Source: Chrysemys picta bellii
Taxonomy: Eukaryota > Chordata > Testudines > Emydidae
Assembly: GCF_011386835.1 (NCBI RefSeq)
Contig: NC_088801.1
Coordinates: forward strand, 17,408,824 to 17,472,823
Length of the DNA stretch: 64,000 bases
Reading direction: 5' to 3'
The position numbers were made by a program, and so were the translations under genes. The notes beneath the pieces are model-generated. The model made no database searches, had not been told where the DNA came from, and saw only the letters and a list, made by a program, of their open reading frames with translations. Below are positions 23,230-33,859 of this stretch, one piece after another. Numbering within the stretch: the stretch's first letter is position 1; each line of letters opens with the position of its first letter.

Positions 23230-25469
23230 AATTGTAGGATGGGTGCAAATTTAGAGGCCTATTGGAAAATTTTCCTGAAGACTTAAATGCTTTCAAACAA
23301 TTTGGATATACTGCTGATCTCCCTCTATTTTAAACACATTTTATGACAACAAACATTAAATATATGAAAGTGGTAATGTGAGTTATAAAGCCTATCAACC
23401 AAAAGCTGAAGGAAAACAAAATTCATTTTATCATGGTGGTTTCTTGTGCTATGTTAAATATAGACTCAGCACAAACGTTTTAAGCAAAACTACATAGAAA
23501 AGTAGTAATGCCATAATTAATAATAAGAAATCAAGGGTCTATGTTTTGCATTTTGTTGATAGAAAATCTGGTCATTAACTTCCAATACTCCAAGAGTCGT
23601 TCCACACCGTGGCTGAAGTAGCAAGCACAGTAGCAACAGTTGCAGTATCCATCTGTGCCATAAATATTTCAAAAATCTACTTTGCAAAGAGAAAGCCCTT
23701 GATTAATGAAAAGTAGTTTCAATTTTTTTTAAAAGTAACCACACAATTCATCATTATTATAGTTCAAGAGAGTGTATTAGATCACTGATGAGAGAAGGTT
23801 GGATAAAAGTGAATTAACAGGCCACCTTTAACCTGCTTGACATGTTTAGCACGTACCATCAATAGTGCAGCATGCCAATTGTATTATGACTACTGGGAGA
23901 GTCGTCTAACATTACAGAAATGACAGATATTTTGGCTCCTGTGCATTTTGTAGGTTTTGTTTTAAAACTGATCTAACAAGCTTTCGAGTAATAAAAAAAA
24001 TGAATATACTGCTCTCCTTGTAAGTTATAAATAAGACCAGGGCTAGCATAAGAGTTCTGGATTCTGAAGCTAATGAAAAATGTCCATGACTTTTGACATT
24101 TTGGAATTTTTCTGCGTGACTGGATGGAGATGGATGGCCGGGTTGGTGTGATTGCAAACAGTTGAACAAATTTCACTGTGAGCCTTGGGAGCATCATAGG
24201 AAGGTGATAAAGGGCAAGCACTTGGTAAAAACACGGAAAGCAGATCAGCCAGATCTCAGGGGAAACTTTTAATGATTATCCAGGAGAGGTGGATGCCCCC
24301 TCAGGCTTTGTTTCTCTGCACAGCCCTTAATGACGGGTGCCCCAACATTTTAATTTATTTTCTTTTTGGGGAGTAACCTGACAACCTTTCCGATCAGCAT
24401 GGTTACACTAACTGTAGGGCACAGAGAGAGACTCATAAGCCTTAGTAATGTAGCTAGGGAAACCCCTAGGGTCCTTTAGCAACCACACACTAGCAGGTAT
24501 GGCATGTAATTCCTAACACAACTGCTAAGAACCCCGCAAAGTTTCCTAGCTACTTCAACAAGTCTTATGGAGCATCAAATCCCTACAGGCAATGTAGCAA
24601 CTACATTACAAGGAATTATTCTCAGTTCCTGCTGCTTTATGGGGGAAGAGGTCAGACTGTTTTCTCTCGCCAAATTCCTATGTGGATTTCAGAGTCATTG
24701 GCCCTTAGTTTCCTGGAGCCCCAAGAAGCTAAAGGACATGGATAGCAGCCCAAGTTCTGCCTGATGGGGACAGTTAGTTTCAGGAGGGAATGGTTCGGGA
24801 TCAGGCCATAGTCTCACCTCACAAGAAAACAACTAAGGAAAGTTTGGGAGGATCCTGGAGAGGGCATTTTTGGCAAGGGACGGGAGTGGGGGCCTAGATC
24901 TGAGCCAGCTGTATTGGACAAAATTCGGATCTGATTTTTTACAGGTTGCATGGAATCTGAACCCACCCTGATTACAGCTGGCTTCAGGAACCTAGCCAAA
25001 TACTTCATACTGACTTATTCATGATGAGTCACTCATATGCACAAAGTAATGGGGTGGATCATCACCAGGGATAAGACCCTCAAAATGCCCTATCCTGTAA
25101 TCTGGCAGGAGTCAGGATAGGGACATTCCGAGACAGAATCATAAAATCATGTTATTATGTATTAATTTTTTTAATAAGGAACCCAAACCAGCCCACAAGT
25201 GGGCATGTCTCTTCTTCCTTAGGGCTGTAGTATCTACCATTGGTTACACAGCTGTGGGACGGAGAACTGGGACCGGCAATGAGCAGAAGGTTCATTTAAA
25301 TGAGCTGCCTATGCCACAGGCAGTTTTTGATCATGGAGTGGAGTTGCTTTGGATTTTTTCTTCCTTTGATTTTCTTCCATTCCTTTTTCTTGTTTGTGAA
25401 CAGGTAGTTGAATCACTGGCATACGTTGCTTGTTGTGGCTGTGTGACTGAGAAGCCTTCATATATTTCA
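23230..25469. other. AT-rich unique sequence
   Basis: No gene, RNA or element with clear ends is visible. Small frames at 23912-24221 and 24567-24764 lack any family features. Confidence 0.5.
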
Positions 25470-25477
25470 GAGACCGT

Positions 25478-25600
25478 TAGGGTGACCAGATGTCCCAATT
25501 TTATAGGGACAGTCCTGATGTTTGGGTCTTTTACTTATATAGGCTCCTATTACCCCCCACCCCCATCCCAATTTTTCATACTTGCTGTCTGGTCACCCTT
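25478..25600. mobile_element. 123-bp inverted-repeat element, TAGGGTGACCAGA ends
   Basis: It is flanked by a perfect 8-bp target duplication, gagaccgt (25470-25477 and 25601-25608). The left end is tagggtgaccaga and the right end tctggtcaccctt (last base changed). A second copy of identical length lies in the opposite orientation at 33725-33847. The 8-bp duplication points to a hAT-like mechanism, with no coding capacity. Confidence 0.92.
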
Positions 25601-25609
25601 GAGACCGTA

Positions 25610-26005
25610 GGACCTTTTGTAAGGAATAAAAAAAAAAAAAAGTAGAAGTCCATGGAACAGCGTTTGCTACCTTCAAATCTTTCTCTTCCCTGAAGATCAC
25701 ATAAATAATGTGGTTAGTTCCAGAAACAAAGTCCATTATTACAGCTCTACTGCTATCTTGAAAGAGTTTTCTGCCATTTGAATGGAGCAGTTCTTATTAT
25801 CTGCCTGGGATATCGATAAGTTTGAACTTAACAGAAGCAGCTTTCTGGTCACAATTGCCAAGTCATTGATTTTCTCAGTGACCGATAGGCCACGGCTGCT
25901 CCTGTCATACTGCAGACATAAAGCCTCCTTCTGAGACAGCATCATCAGTACCACAAATTTGACTTTTGCTGGAACTTCCACTTAGTGAATTTCCACTGGG
26001 ATGGA
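25610..26005. other. Unique sequence with a poly-A run
   Basis: No gene is seen. A poly-A run of 14 lies at about 25628-25641. Confidence 0.45.
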
Positions 26006-26013
26006 GATGGGGA

Positions 26014-26267
26014 CAGGGCCGGCTCCAGGCACCAGCCCAGCAAGCAGGTGCTTGGGGCGGCCAACGGAGAGGGGCGGCACGTCCGGCTCTTCGGCGGCAA
26101 TTCGGCGGCAGGTCCCTCGGTCTCTGTCGGAGCAAAGGACCTGCCGCCGAATTGCTGCCGAAGACTGAAGCAGCGGCGGTAGAGCTGATCCCGATCGCGG
26201 CTTTTTCTTTCTTTCTTTTTTTTTTTTTGCGCTGCTTGGGGCAGCAAAAACCCTGGAGCTGGCCCTG
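26014..26267. mobile_element. hAT-type non-autonomous element, 254 bp (CAGGGCCGGCTCC family)
   Basis: A perfect 8-bp target duplication, gatgggga, flanks it (26006-26013 and 26268-26275). The ends are cagggccggctccagg and ccctggagctggccctg, inverted with few mismatches. The interior has 'ggcggcaattcggcggcaggtccctcgg' and a polypyrimidine run. It belongs to the same family as 16111-16311 in reverse orientation. GC-rich frames of up to 116 codons inside it are not genes. Confidence 0.93.
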
Positions 26268-26279
26268 GATGGGGATAAC

Positions 26280-27620
26280 AGAAAACTCAGTTACTTTCCA
26301 CCCTGTGGTCTTCTAATAGCTTTCACCACTGCATTCCAGCTATGTCCCAACTATGTCCAGGACCTGTGGAATAGGCAGGTAAAACTTTGCTCCGCCAGAA
26401 TAGAGCACTAAAGAGGCTGTAATGAGCTTTAATCTTCATACCAGAATAGTAGACTCAAGAGCTATATCATGGCTGCATACCTGTTGTTCAACCATGCATG
26501 ATGAGTATTTATCACTCCACCATCTTTTGAGGTATACATACAGTCCTAGGTCAAAGTTCTTTAGAGCCACAAGAGCCTGAAAAATCTCACAGGGAGAACA
26601 AAATTATATGTAAAAAAAAAAAAAAACTCTTATAACTTGAGACCAATATCCAATGTAAATACACAATCAAGGTGCTCCTTTCTTTTTGGTTTAGGCTCAA
26701 AAGTTCTTTCCCTGCTGCTGTTAAGTCTGATAAAATAAAACACTTTTTCAAAGACAACCAATCCACCCATCAGCCACATGGATTTTAAAAGTGCAGTTTC
26801 ATTCCAATCTTTCGCTCCCCTAACTCTTCTCCTCTCTCTTTGTGAAATCCCCTCTTTCACTGATTATAAGCCTGACGATTACGTAAGAAATCACCAAGAA
26901 AGGTTATTTGTATATGGTAAATACATGCTCCCATCACGTACTCTGACACCAGCCCCTCTACACACCCCCATAGGTGCACAACCATTCCTTCCTCTCTCTC
27001 TCCAGCTTTAACTGAGCCCTCCTTCCCTCAAAGCCGAAGTGCATTGCTAATGAGAGTGTGACAAATTGATCTTCTTCTTCAGCAAGTCCTTTGACTCCTG
27101 CACTTGGAACTGTTTGAATATTTAGGCAGCATGAGATTAAAACCACTTTGATCCTAAGTTGAGATATTTGAGTTTGAAACTCTGATGAACAGCTTTCTGT
27201 AGCTGAAACATCTGCATGATTTTCATTTTTGAATGGAAAATTGAGAATAAGCTAAATATATGTATTTATTTTCTTCAGTTACTTACAGAAATAAACATTA
27301 ATTAAAAAGTATGATACTCTTTTTGTCTTCCTCTCTTCCGTTTGTCTTACTATGAAAGATTAGCATAGTAATGCAGACTGGTGATTTCCCATTGTTTTTT
27401 AAATGTTACCTTTGTGATCATTATTTGTCTATGTCTTTTTCGATATACAATATGTCATATCATAGTACAAAAACATGTTCAAAGTCATTCTACTTGCTGG
27501 AGCTCTGACATTTCTTAAATTGCCATTTTCCCCTTGACTACTTTCATTTAAAGTACTGTGGAATTAAGAATAAAAATAGAAATATTTATATAGTACTTTT
27601 TAAATATAACATTTACGAAA
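26280..27620. other. AT-rich unique sequence; poly-A at ~26613
   Basis: No gene or dated element. A poly-A run of about 14 lies near 26613-26626. Confidence 0.5.
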
Positions 27621-27627
27621 CTAACAA

Positions 27628-27705
27628 TTACCTATGGCCAGATTGTGCCATCATAAATATCACTCATTGAATTTAATGGGAGTTGAGTGAGGGGTAGTTT
27701 GCCCC
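27628..27705. repeat. Decayed palindromic repeat
   Basis: The segment 'ggccagattgtgccatc...attgaatttaatgggagttgagtg' keeps the GGCCAGATT start and a mutated TTGAA..TTCAATGGG core. Confidence 0.45.
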
Positions 27706-27778
27706 CTAGTTTTTAAGTGAAAACAGAATTCTAAAGCTAAACAAGGGATAAAATGACATTATTGTCATTAATATCAAC

Positions 27779-27860
27779 ATTAAGCACATGCTTAAATCCC
27801 TCCCTATTCAACAAACTACTTTAAGCCTTTGCTTAAGTACTTTGCTCTACTGGGGCCTTT
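27779..27860. repeat. Decayed palindromic repeat (AAGCACATGCTTAAATCC family)
   Basis: It starts 'taagcacatgcttaaatccc' and ends 'ttaagcctttgcttaagtactttgctctactggggcc'. The paired 'gcttaa' blocks mark another of the palindromic families. A relative lies at about 60738-60840. Confidence 0.5.
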
Positions 27861-27864
27861 GTGA

Positions 27865-28495
27865 GTCAATAGTACTATCTTTATTATCTTCCACTTCAAA
27901 ATATTACAGAATTCCCAAGATATGTGTATGCATAAATTGAGTTGCATATGATTGCCCTGCTATAATATTTGTCTTTACTTAGCCTGTCCCCTGCCTTCCA
28001 TGGTCATCAAGTTGTAAACTCTTCAGCCCAGGGACCATGTCTTCTGGGAAGTGTCTGGTACAAATTTGAGTGCTTAATAACACCATCACCACCACAAAGA
28101 AATAATTAATAAAGGTCAACTCAGGGCAGTCTAATGTAGTCTTTCCAAAGATCATACATTTTGTTGCAGTAGTCATACATTGTGGGAGACCTGAGTTCAA
28201 GACACATGCATTGGATTCTTCTTCTTATGATTGGTAGAAAGTGAAAGCAGAACAGGCAGGATGTGCTCTATCACCATTTGGAGACATTGCAGCCTTGTGG
28301 ATCAAAGAGCAAGCTGGCTGACCTTCAGAGAACTGGATGACCCTCAGAGCTTTCACTCTTCCTCTCTTTCCTACCAGAAGTTAAATTACTGGCTGTAGAC
28401 CAGGGTGCTGGGGTTTAGGTAAAGGGTCAGAAGTTAAAATCAGAGCTCATTATAAATCACCCTTCCTCTTAGCAAACGTGGAAAATGTGATATTG
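27865..28495. other. Unique sequence, no gene seen
   Basis: No recognisable gene or repeat ends. Confidence 0.45.
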
Positions 28496-28497
28496 AG

Positions 28498-28612
28498 ACA
28501 ATCAATCAGATTCAGATCTCATTTATGCTGGTATATATCTGGAGCAATTCATCTAAAAATCAATGGCGTTCATCCAGATTGTGTAAATGCAATCAGTATC
28601 CAGCCCACAAGC
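28498..28612. repeat. Decayed palindromic repeat (CAGATTCAGATCTCATTTA family)
   Basis: The left part reads cagattcagatctcatttatgctgg, the centre 'aaaatcaatggcgttcatcc', and the right part 'gtgtaaatgcaatcagtatccagccc' mirrors the left. Relatives lie at 31.26 and 60.65 kb. Confidence 0.5.
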
Positions 28613-28981
28613 ACCACATGTTATGATGTATCTGCTAAGGAAGAAAGGAAAATCCCACACCACACAAGAGGTTAAGACATTACAAAGGGCTAAATTCTAT
28701 CCTTAATTACACATTGCCCAATCCAATTAACGTTATTGTTTCTTCTCCCTCCTTCACCCTGAGGTCACATATTAAAATTCTGAAAAATATTGAGACAGTA
28801 AAACTTTACAAGAAACAGTGTAATAAAAAAATAAAACATCATGAAAATACCTTAGAAACATGCTCTGTATTCAGTCAGACCTACTAAAAGCCCTTTAGAA
28901 ACATTAGAATAATTAATTAGCTTTATTATAATCAGTTTCTGTATAATGCAGTATATGACATAATATTATCACAAACCTAAT

Positions 28982-29415
28982 CATAGGTGCCGACTTCCCC
29001 ACTTTCCCATGGGTGCTTGACCCCCCTTCTGCCTCTGGCCCTGCCCCCACTCCACTCCATCCATGAGGCCCTGCCCCATCCCACCTCTTTCCACCCCTGC
29101 CCCGCCCCCATTCCAACCCCTTCTCCAAATCCCCGCCCCAGCCCCGCCTCTTCCCCTCCTCCTCCTCCCCTGAGTGTGCCACGTTACCACTCCTCCCCTC
29201 CCTCCCGGACCCTGCTAATGCCACCAAACAGCTGTTTGGTGGCGGCCGGGTGGGAAGCACTGGGAGGTAGGCAGAAGAGTGGGGATGCAGCGCACTCAGG
29301 GGAGGAGGTGGGGTGGGGGATGAGGGGAGCTTGGCTGCTTGGGGGTGCAGAGCACCCACTTATTTTTCCCCATGGGTGCGCCAGCCCCGGAGCACCCATG
29401 GAGTCGGCGCCTATG
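28982..29415. mobile_element. hAT-type non-autonomous element, 434 bp (CATAGGTGCCGAC ends)
   Basis: The ends are cataggtgccgac and gtcggcgcctatg, inverted with one mismatch. An 8-bp target duplication with one mismatch (aacctaat / aacataat) lies at 28974-28981 and 29416-29423. The interior is very C-rich on the plus strand (ccctgcccc blocks) and yields proline-rich frames of up to 160 codons that are composition artefacts. Confidence 0.88.
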
Positions 29416-29578
29416 AACATAATATATGTATCCTTAAAACACAGAACCTTGATGCATAGTCAGGCCTAAAAAGGTAGAGAGCACACTGACCTTTATTAAC
29501 ATGACTTCTAAAATGGTTGATACAGAAAAGATGAGCATGGGAGTTTATATTCATAACTTTGCTAAACAGTAAAAATCA

Positions 29579-30128
29579 TGGACTGAATAAAGACACTGGA
29601 TTTATGGCCTATTACAACAATCTATAACCCACTACCCCTCTTCCTCCAGCTTTTTCCCCCTCTTCCTCCCCTCATCCCGTGGCTAGAAATGTGTTAACTG
29701 GTCATTTCACCTTAAGTGGTCCCTTGAAATATGTGTTAACTACATACGCTAAACAATCTGTTCCACCTCGTATTTAGCTGTGACACTCTGGCCTTGCCTA
29801 CACTCAGGACTTCACAGCGCAGCGCTGTGAAGCGCGAGTGTAGTACTCCATCTCTCTGAGGGGAGTAGCTTGTAGTGCAGCGAGCGAGCATGCAGTGCTG
29901 CAGGCACTGATTACACTGGCGCTTTACAGCGCTGTACTTGCTGCACTCAAGTGGGTGTTTTTTCACACCCCTGAGCGCAGCAAGTTGCAGCGCTGTACAG
30001 CGCCAGTGTAGCCAAGGCCTCTGAGTACATTTCCCAGACCTGAAGAAGAGCTCTGTGTAACCTCAAAAGCTTGTCTCTCTCACCAACAGAAGTTGGTCCA
30101 ATAAAAGATATTACCTCATCCATTTTGT
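29579..30128 (+). mobile_element. Penelope-like 3' region, interrupted
   Basis: The block from about 29579 to 29790 ('ctattacaacaatctataacccac...gttccacctcgtatttagctg') continues after a 228-bp insertion as 'gagtacatttcccagacctgaagaagagctctg...gcttgtctctctcaccaacagaagttgg...cctcatcc'. CTGAAGA (30040-30046), a short hairpin and AAAAGC form the same CTGAWGA-hairpin-GAAA-like series as the Penelope-like tails at 17.6, 32.9 and 37.6 kb, which suggests a related lineage. The 5' boundary is uncertain. I recognise this as a very common turtle repeat. Confidence 0.55.
29791..30018. mobile_element. Nested inverted-repeat element, 228 bp (GCCTTGCCTACACT ends)
   Basis: The ends gccttgcctacact and agtgtagccaaggc are inverted with one mismatch. 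It splits the older Penelope-like repeat, whose 'ctctg' is duplicated at the junctions (29786-29790 and 30019-30023). The interior is built of 'cagcgctgt' hairpins. The short duplication leaves the superfamily open. Confidence 0.8.
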
Positions 30129-30129
30129 C

Positions 30130-31260
30130 ATACAAGGAAAATATAGATCTTTCATTAAAATAAAATCACAACATTTTTGCAACTTAAATATTTCCTGGCT
30201 CAGTTTTGTAATATTAAGATAATTTACGTGAATGATTACGAAGCATGTTCTAAATGGTTGCCCACTACCCCAAAGAAAATGTTTATAAGCTGAGTAGAAT
30301 AATTATATTCTCCTATTAAACATTGCTCCTTCAGGGCTAGTTATTGTGGAGTGTAAATGTGCACTTTATATGCAAATAAAATATACTGAGAGTTGAATAA
30401 GAAGTTCAGCATATATCTACTGACAAATCATCTTATTATGTTCTATATTAGCAGAGAGAACATCTTGTGGTATGAAATGTTAATAGAGTTCAACAGGATG
30501 CAATACTTGCTTCCTTGGTTCTATGAAATCTTAGTTATAGCTTCAGTTCTTTTATTTTCCTCAACTACATTTGTTTTATTTGGAAGGGAATTTTAATAAT
30601 GTAGTTCAATCTATTACATTTCATACATGCAAATATGTAGATTTCGCAACCATGTATTAATTATGTCTGATATTTGTAAACATTTTGAATGATGATCATT
30701 ATCTGAACAAAAAAATAAGAGTATACTAAAATAATGCTGAGACTTTTGTGAAAGATAATTCAAAACCATTAGTGCATTTTAGGAGAAGTTCTCAGAACCA
30801 AAAGCCATTATATCTCAGGAGAAAATTGGATTGTGGTTAACATAATTCATTATATGATGTCAGAGGATATCCCACATTATTTAGTACAATACACATTGGT
30901 CATCACTGTATTTAAATTTATGAAGGAAGTACAAAATCCAGGCTTAAGCTTTGTTCTCAATATTACTTATTGTGCCTAAGCATTGGCTAACGTGTGACAT
31001 AATGGCTCTGATGATAGCCACAAGGTAATAAACTAAGGATATTTGAAACAGTTCAAATGAAATAAGAAACCACCTAATCCTTCACTCAGAACTGAATATG
31101 AACTCTATCAACCCCTTTTATGACAGACTAGAAAGTTTGTTGAATTGTTTGTTTTGTTTTCACACAATTCACCCCTCTCTGATTTTGGCAGGGACTGGTA
31201 GCAAAAGTAACTGAAATACAAGGAGAAAGTGGATTCTTTCTGACTCATCTGGAAACAAGA
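30130..31260. other. AT-rich unique sequence
   Basis: No gene, RNA or element ends seen. Confidence 0.5.
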
Positions 31261-31261
31261 C

Positions 31262-31372
31262 TACTATGGACCTGACTCACTTTACCCATGTTAATCAGGA
31301 ATGACCCCAAAGAAGTCAATGGAATTACACTGGTGTAAAGCTAATGAAAGGAGGTAAGAGATAGGGTCCCAG
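31262..31372. repeat. Decayed palindromic repeat (TTAATCAGGAATGACCCC...)
   Basis: The centre 'gaccccaaagaagtcaatggaattacactggtgtaaag' with 'cctgactcacttta' on the left is the classic layout of this class: inverted arms around GAAGTCAATGG. Confidence 0.55.
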
Positions 31373-31379
31373 AAACTTC

Positions 31380-32355
31380 TTTTTGCTATTTTCCAGGGGA
31401 CTACAAGCAGTCTTACTGAAATCAGTCTCCTAAGGCATCCTCTTTCCTGCCCCATTCCTACTCAAAAAGGATGGAGTGCTGGGCAGGTTGCCAGTCCCTA
31501 AGAATATGCTGTGGTGTTTGCAGTGTAGTGATCCTCCTTTCTGTTGACCACACTGCAGCTGATGTAGGAATAGGCCAACTGTCTGCCATCAGATGTAGGG
31601 AGAGACGAGAGAGGAGTTTTCAGGTTTACAAGCCCCCTGAAACAGTAAGAGGTAAAGAACGGGGAGAGTTCTAAGGCCTGTTGGAGAAAGGGAGGAACCA
31701 GAGAATCTGGAGGGAAAAAGGTAGGTTTAGGTTCCAGGTAGGCTTAGAGATGGGGAGGATGGAGTAACTTGCCAGTTTGTTGATGAAACTGGTGATTCTC
31801 ATCAAGTTTGCTTGAAGTTTCACATCGATTCTTTGTGTTCGTAGTGTATGAACAAGTAACTCAAAGAAAAACAAAACAGCTGAGAATGCTGATAAACTTA
31901 TAGTTTTTTTTCACCTGTGGACCAAAATGGATGTGCTTCGATAACCCAGCTTAATGTCCCTTTTTGTCAAGGGACGTCTCACACACAAAAACAGAGCCCA
32001 CAATGTGAGAACAGCACACTTATCTCTCCCACACCCCCACCTTAACACATGGTCACAATGAATGAAATTATAGATGGAGAGGACACTTAAACATGGTGTA
32101 AATGTCTGTATCTAAACTGGAATTTATGCAGTTTTAGCCACTTCCACAAGGGCTTAAATTTTGCTGGATTCTTTATCTCTGAATTTTCTTGCATTCTTTA
32201 GTTTAAATCAAGTATGTAGCATTAGCTGAAAGTAGTTTTTATGCATTAGTTTATTTTGTCTTTTTAACTTTAAAAAAACAACAACGCCAAAATGTTAATT
32301 GAAGTGAATGCAACATTCTGATAAGGTTTGAGCCAGAGGCCACTGAAGCCCCATT
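31380..32355. other. Unique sequence, no gene seen
   Basis: No recognisable gene or element. The frame at 31471-31674 has no family features. Confidence 0.45.
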
Positions 32356-32358
32356 GGC

Positions 32359-33349
32359 GAATTAGTCTGAAATCAACAAGATGAAATTCAATTAAGGCAG
32401 GTGCAAAGTACTACACTTAGGAAGGAAAAATAGAATTCACAAATACAAAACAAGGAATAACTGACTAGGCAGTATTATTGCTGAAAAAGATCTGGGAGTT
32501 ATAATGGATCACAAATTGAATATGAGCTAATCATGTAATGCAGTTGCAAAAAAGGCTAACATCAATCTGGAGTATATTAATAGGAGTATCGTGTAAGACA
32601 CAGAAGGTAAGTGTCCCACTTTACTCAGCACTGGTGAGGCCTCAGCCGAACTGTGTCCAGTTTTGGGTGCCACACTTTAGGAAAGATGTGGACAGATTGG
32701 ACCAGAAGACAACAACAAAAGTGCTACAAGATTTAGAAAACCTGACCTATGAGGTTACCTAGGAGGAATGTTTGGTTTTGAGAAAAGAAGACTGAGAGGG
32801 GTTCTGATAACGGTCTTCCAATATGTTAAGGGCTGTAATAAAGAGGACAGTGATCAGTTGTTCTCCATAAAAACAACAAGGAGTCTGGTGGCACCTTAAA
32901 GACTAACAGATTTATTTGGGCATGAGCTTTCGTGAGTAAAAACCTCACTTCTTCGGATGCAAGTGAGGTTTTTACTCACGAAAGCTCATGCCCAAATAAA
33001 TCTGTTAGTCTTTAAGGTGCCACCAGACTCCTTGTTGTTTTTGTAGATACAGACTAACACGGCTACCCCCTGATAGTTGTTCTCCATGGCCACTGAAGGT
33101 AGGACAAGAAGTAATGGGTTTAATCTGCAAGAAGGGAGATTTAGGTTAGATATTAGGAACATTTTCTAACTATAAGGATACTTAAACACTGGAATAAATT
33201 ACTAAAAGATTGTGGAACCCCATCATTTCAAATTTTTAAGGACAGGTTAGACAAATACCTATCAGGGATGATTGTATTCTCAGTCCTGCCTCAGTGCAGG
33301 AGCGGGATTAAATGACTTCGACAGGTCCCTTCCAGCTCTACATTTCTAC
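32359..33349 (+). mobile_element. CR1 LINE, old 5'-truncated copy, interrupted
   Basis: From 'gaattagtctgaaatcaac' to the end 'tccagctctacatttctac' this follows CR1 from mid-RT to the 3' end. Stops and frameshifts break the coding part (short frame at 32538-32762 with ...VPLYSALVRP...). The element is split at 'gttgttctccat' by a Penelope-like insertion, after which CR1 resumes with 'ggccactgaaggtaggacaag'. Confidence 0.88.
32869..33074. mobile_element. Penelope-like foldback insertion with perfect 82-bp arms
   Basis: Bases 32869-32950 and 32961-33042 are exact reverse complements over 82 bp, separated by the 10-bp spacer cttcggatgc. About 32 bp of forward tail (gtagatacagactaacacgg...) follows. 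A 12-13 bp target duplication (agttgttctccat) lies at 32856-32868 and 33075-33087. Each arm carries the hairpin-GAAAGCTCATGC series. On the minus strand the upstream core reads CCGAAGA in place of CTGATGA. Perfect arms imply a recent insertion or arm-to-arm conversion. Confidence 0.92.
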
Positions 33350-33724
33350 ATCATCAAACCTTGCACTGACTTCAGTTTAGAACTGTACCAGATTGCCAGA
33401 TTAGACACTGAATTTTGGATCAGCCCATCATGATTAAATCTTTGAGATGAAAGATAATTTTTAAATCATAGCAATGCATTCTTATAGGAGCATTAGCCTT
33501 TTGAGTGCCAGTTTGATCCTCAAAACTACTGAAAATTCTCAACTGCTATAGAAGTCAATGAAAGTTGAGAGTGCTTAGCACCTCACAAGAGACATTTAGT
33601 ACCTTGAAGGATTGGTTCCTATATTGAGCTCATTGTGTCACAAGTATTGGAATCTGCAAGCATATGCTGTGTAATCTATGTTTTTATTTGTATTGCTAAT
33701 GCACACCACCTACACACACTAACT

Positions 33725-33847
33725 TAGGGTGACCAGACAGCAAGTGTGAAAAATCGGGATGGGGTTGGGGGGTAATAGGAGCCTATATAAAAAAAAGACC
33801 CAAAAATCGGGACTGTCCCTATAAAATCGGGACATCTGGTCACCCTA
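33725..33847. mobile_element. 123-bp inverted-repeat element, TAGGGTGACCAGA ends
   Basis: A perfect 8-bp target duplication, cactaact, flanks it (33717-33724 and 33848-33855). The ends tagggtgaccaga and tctggtcacccta are perfect inverted repeats. It is the reverse-oriented sibling of 25478-25600 with the same length. Confidence 0.94.
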
Positions 33848-33859
33848 CACTAACTACCC

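Noticed and set aside
25149..25610. 153-codon frame starting MLLCINFFNKEP
   Set aside because: Its last third is inside the 123-bp element at 25478-25600; no splice-framed exon or domain was recognised in the rest.
25945..26316. 100-116 codon frames around 26.1 kb
   Set aside because: They run through a CAGGGCCGGCTCC hAT-type short element and its polypyrimidine tract.
28913..29469. 148- and 160-codon proline-rich frames
   Set aside because: They overlap a 434-bp hAT-type element with an 8-bp target duplication; C-rich composition explains the openness.
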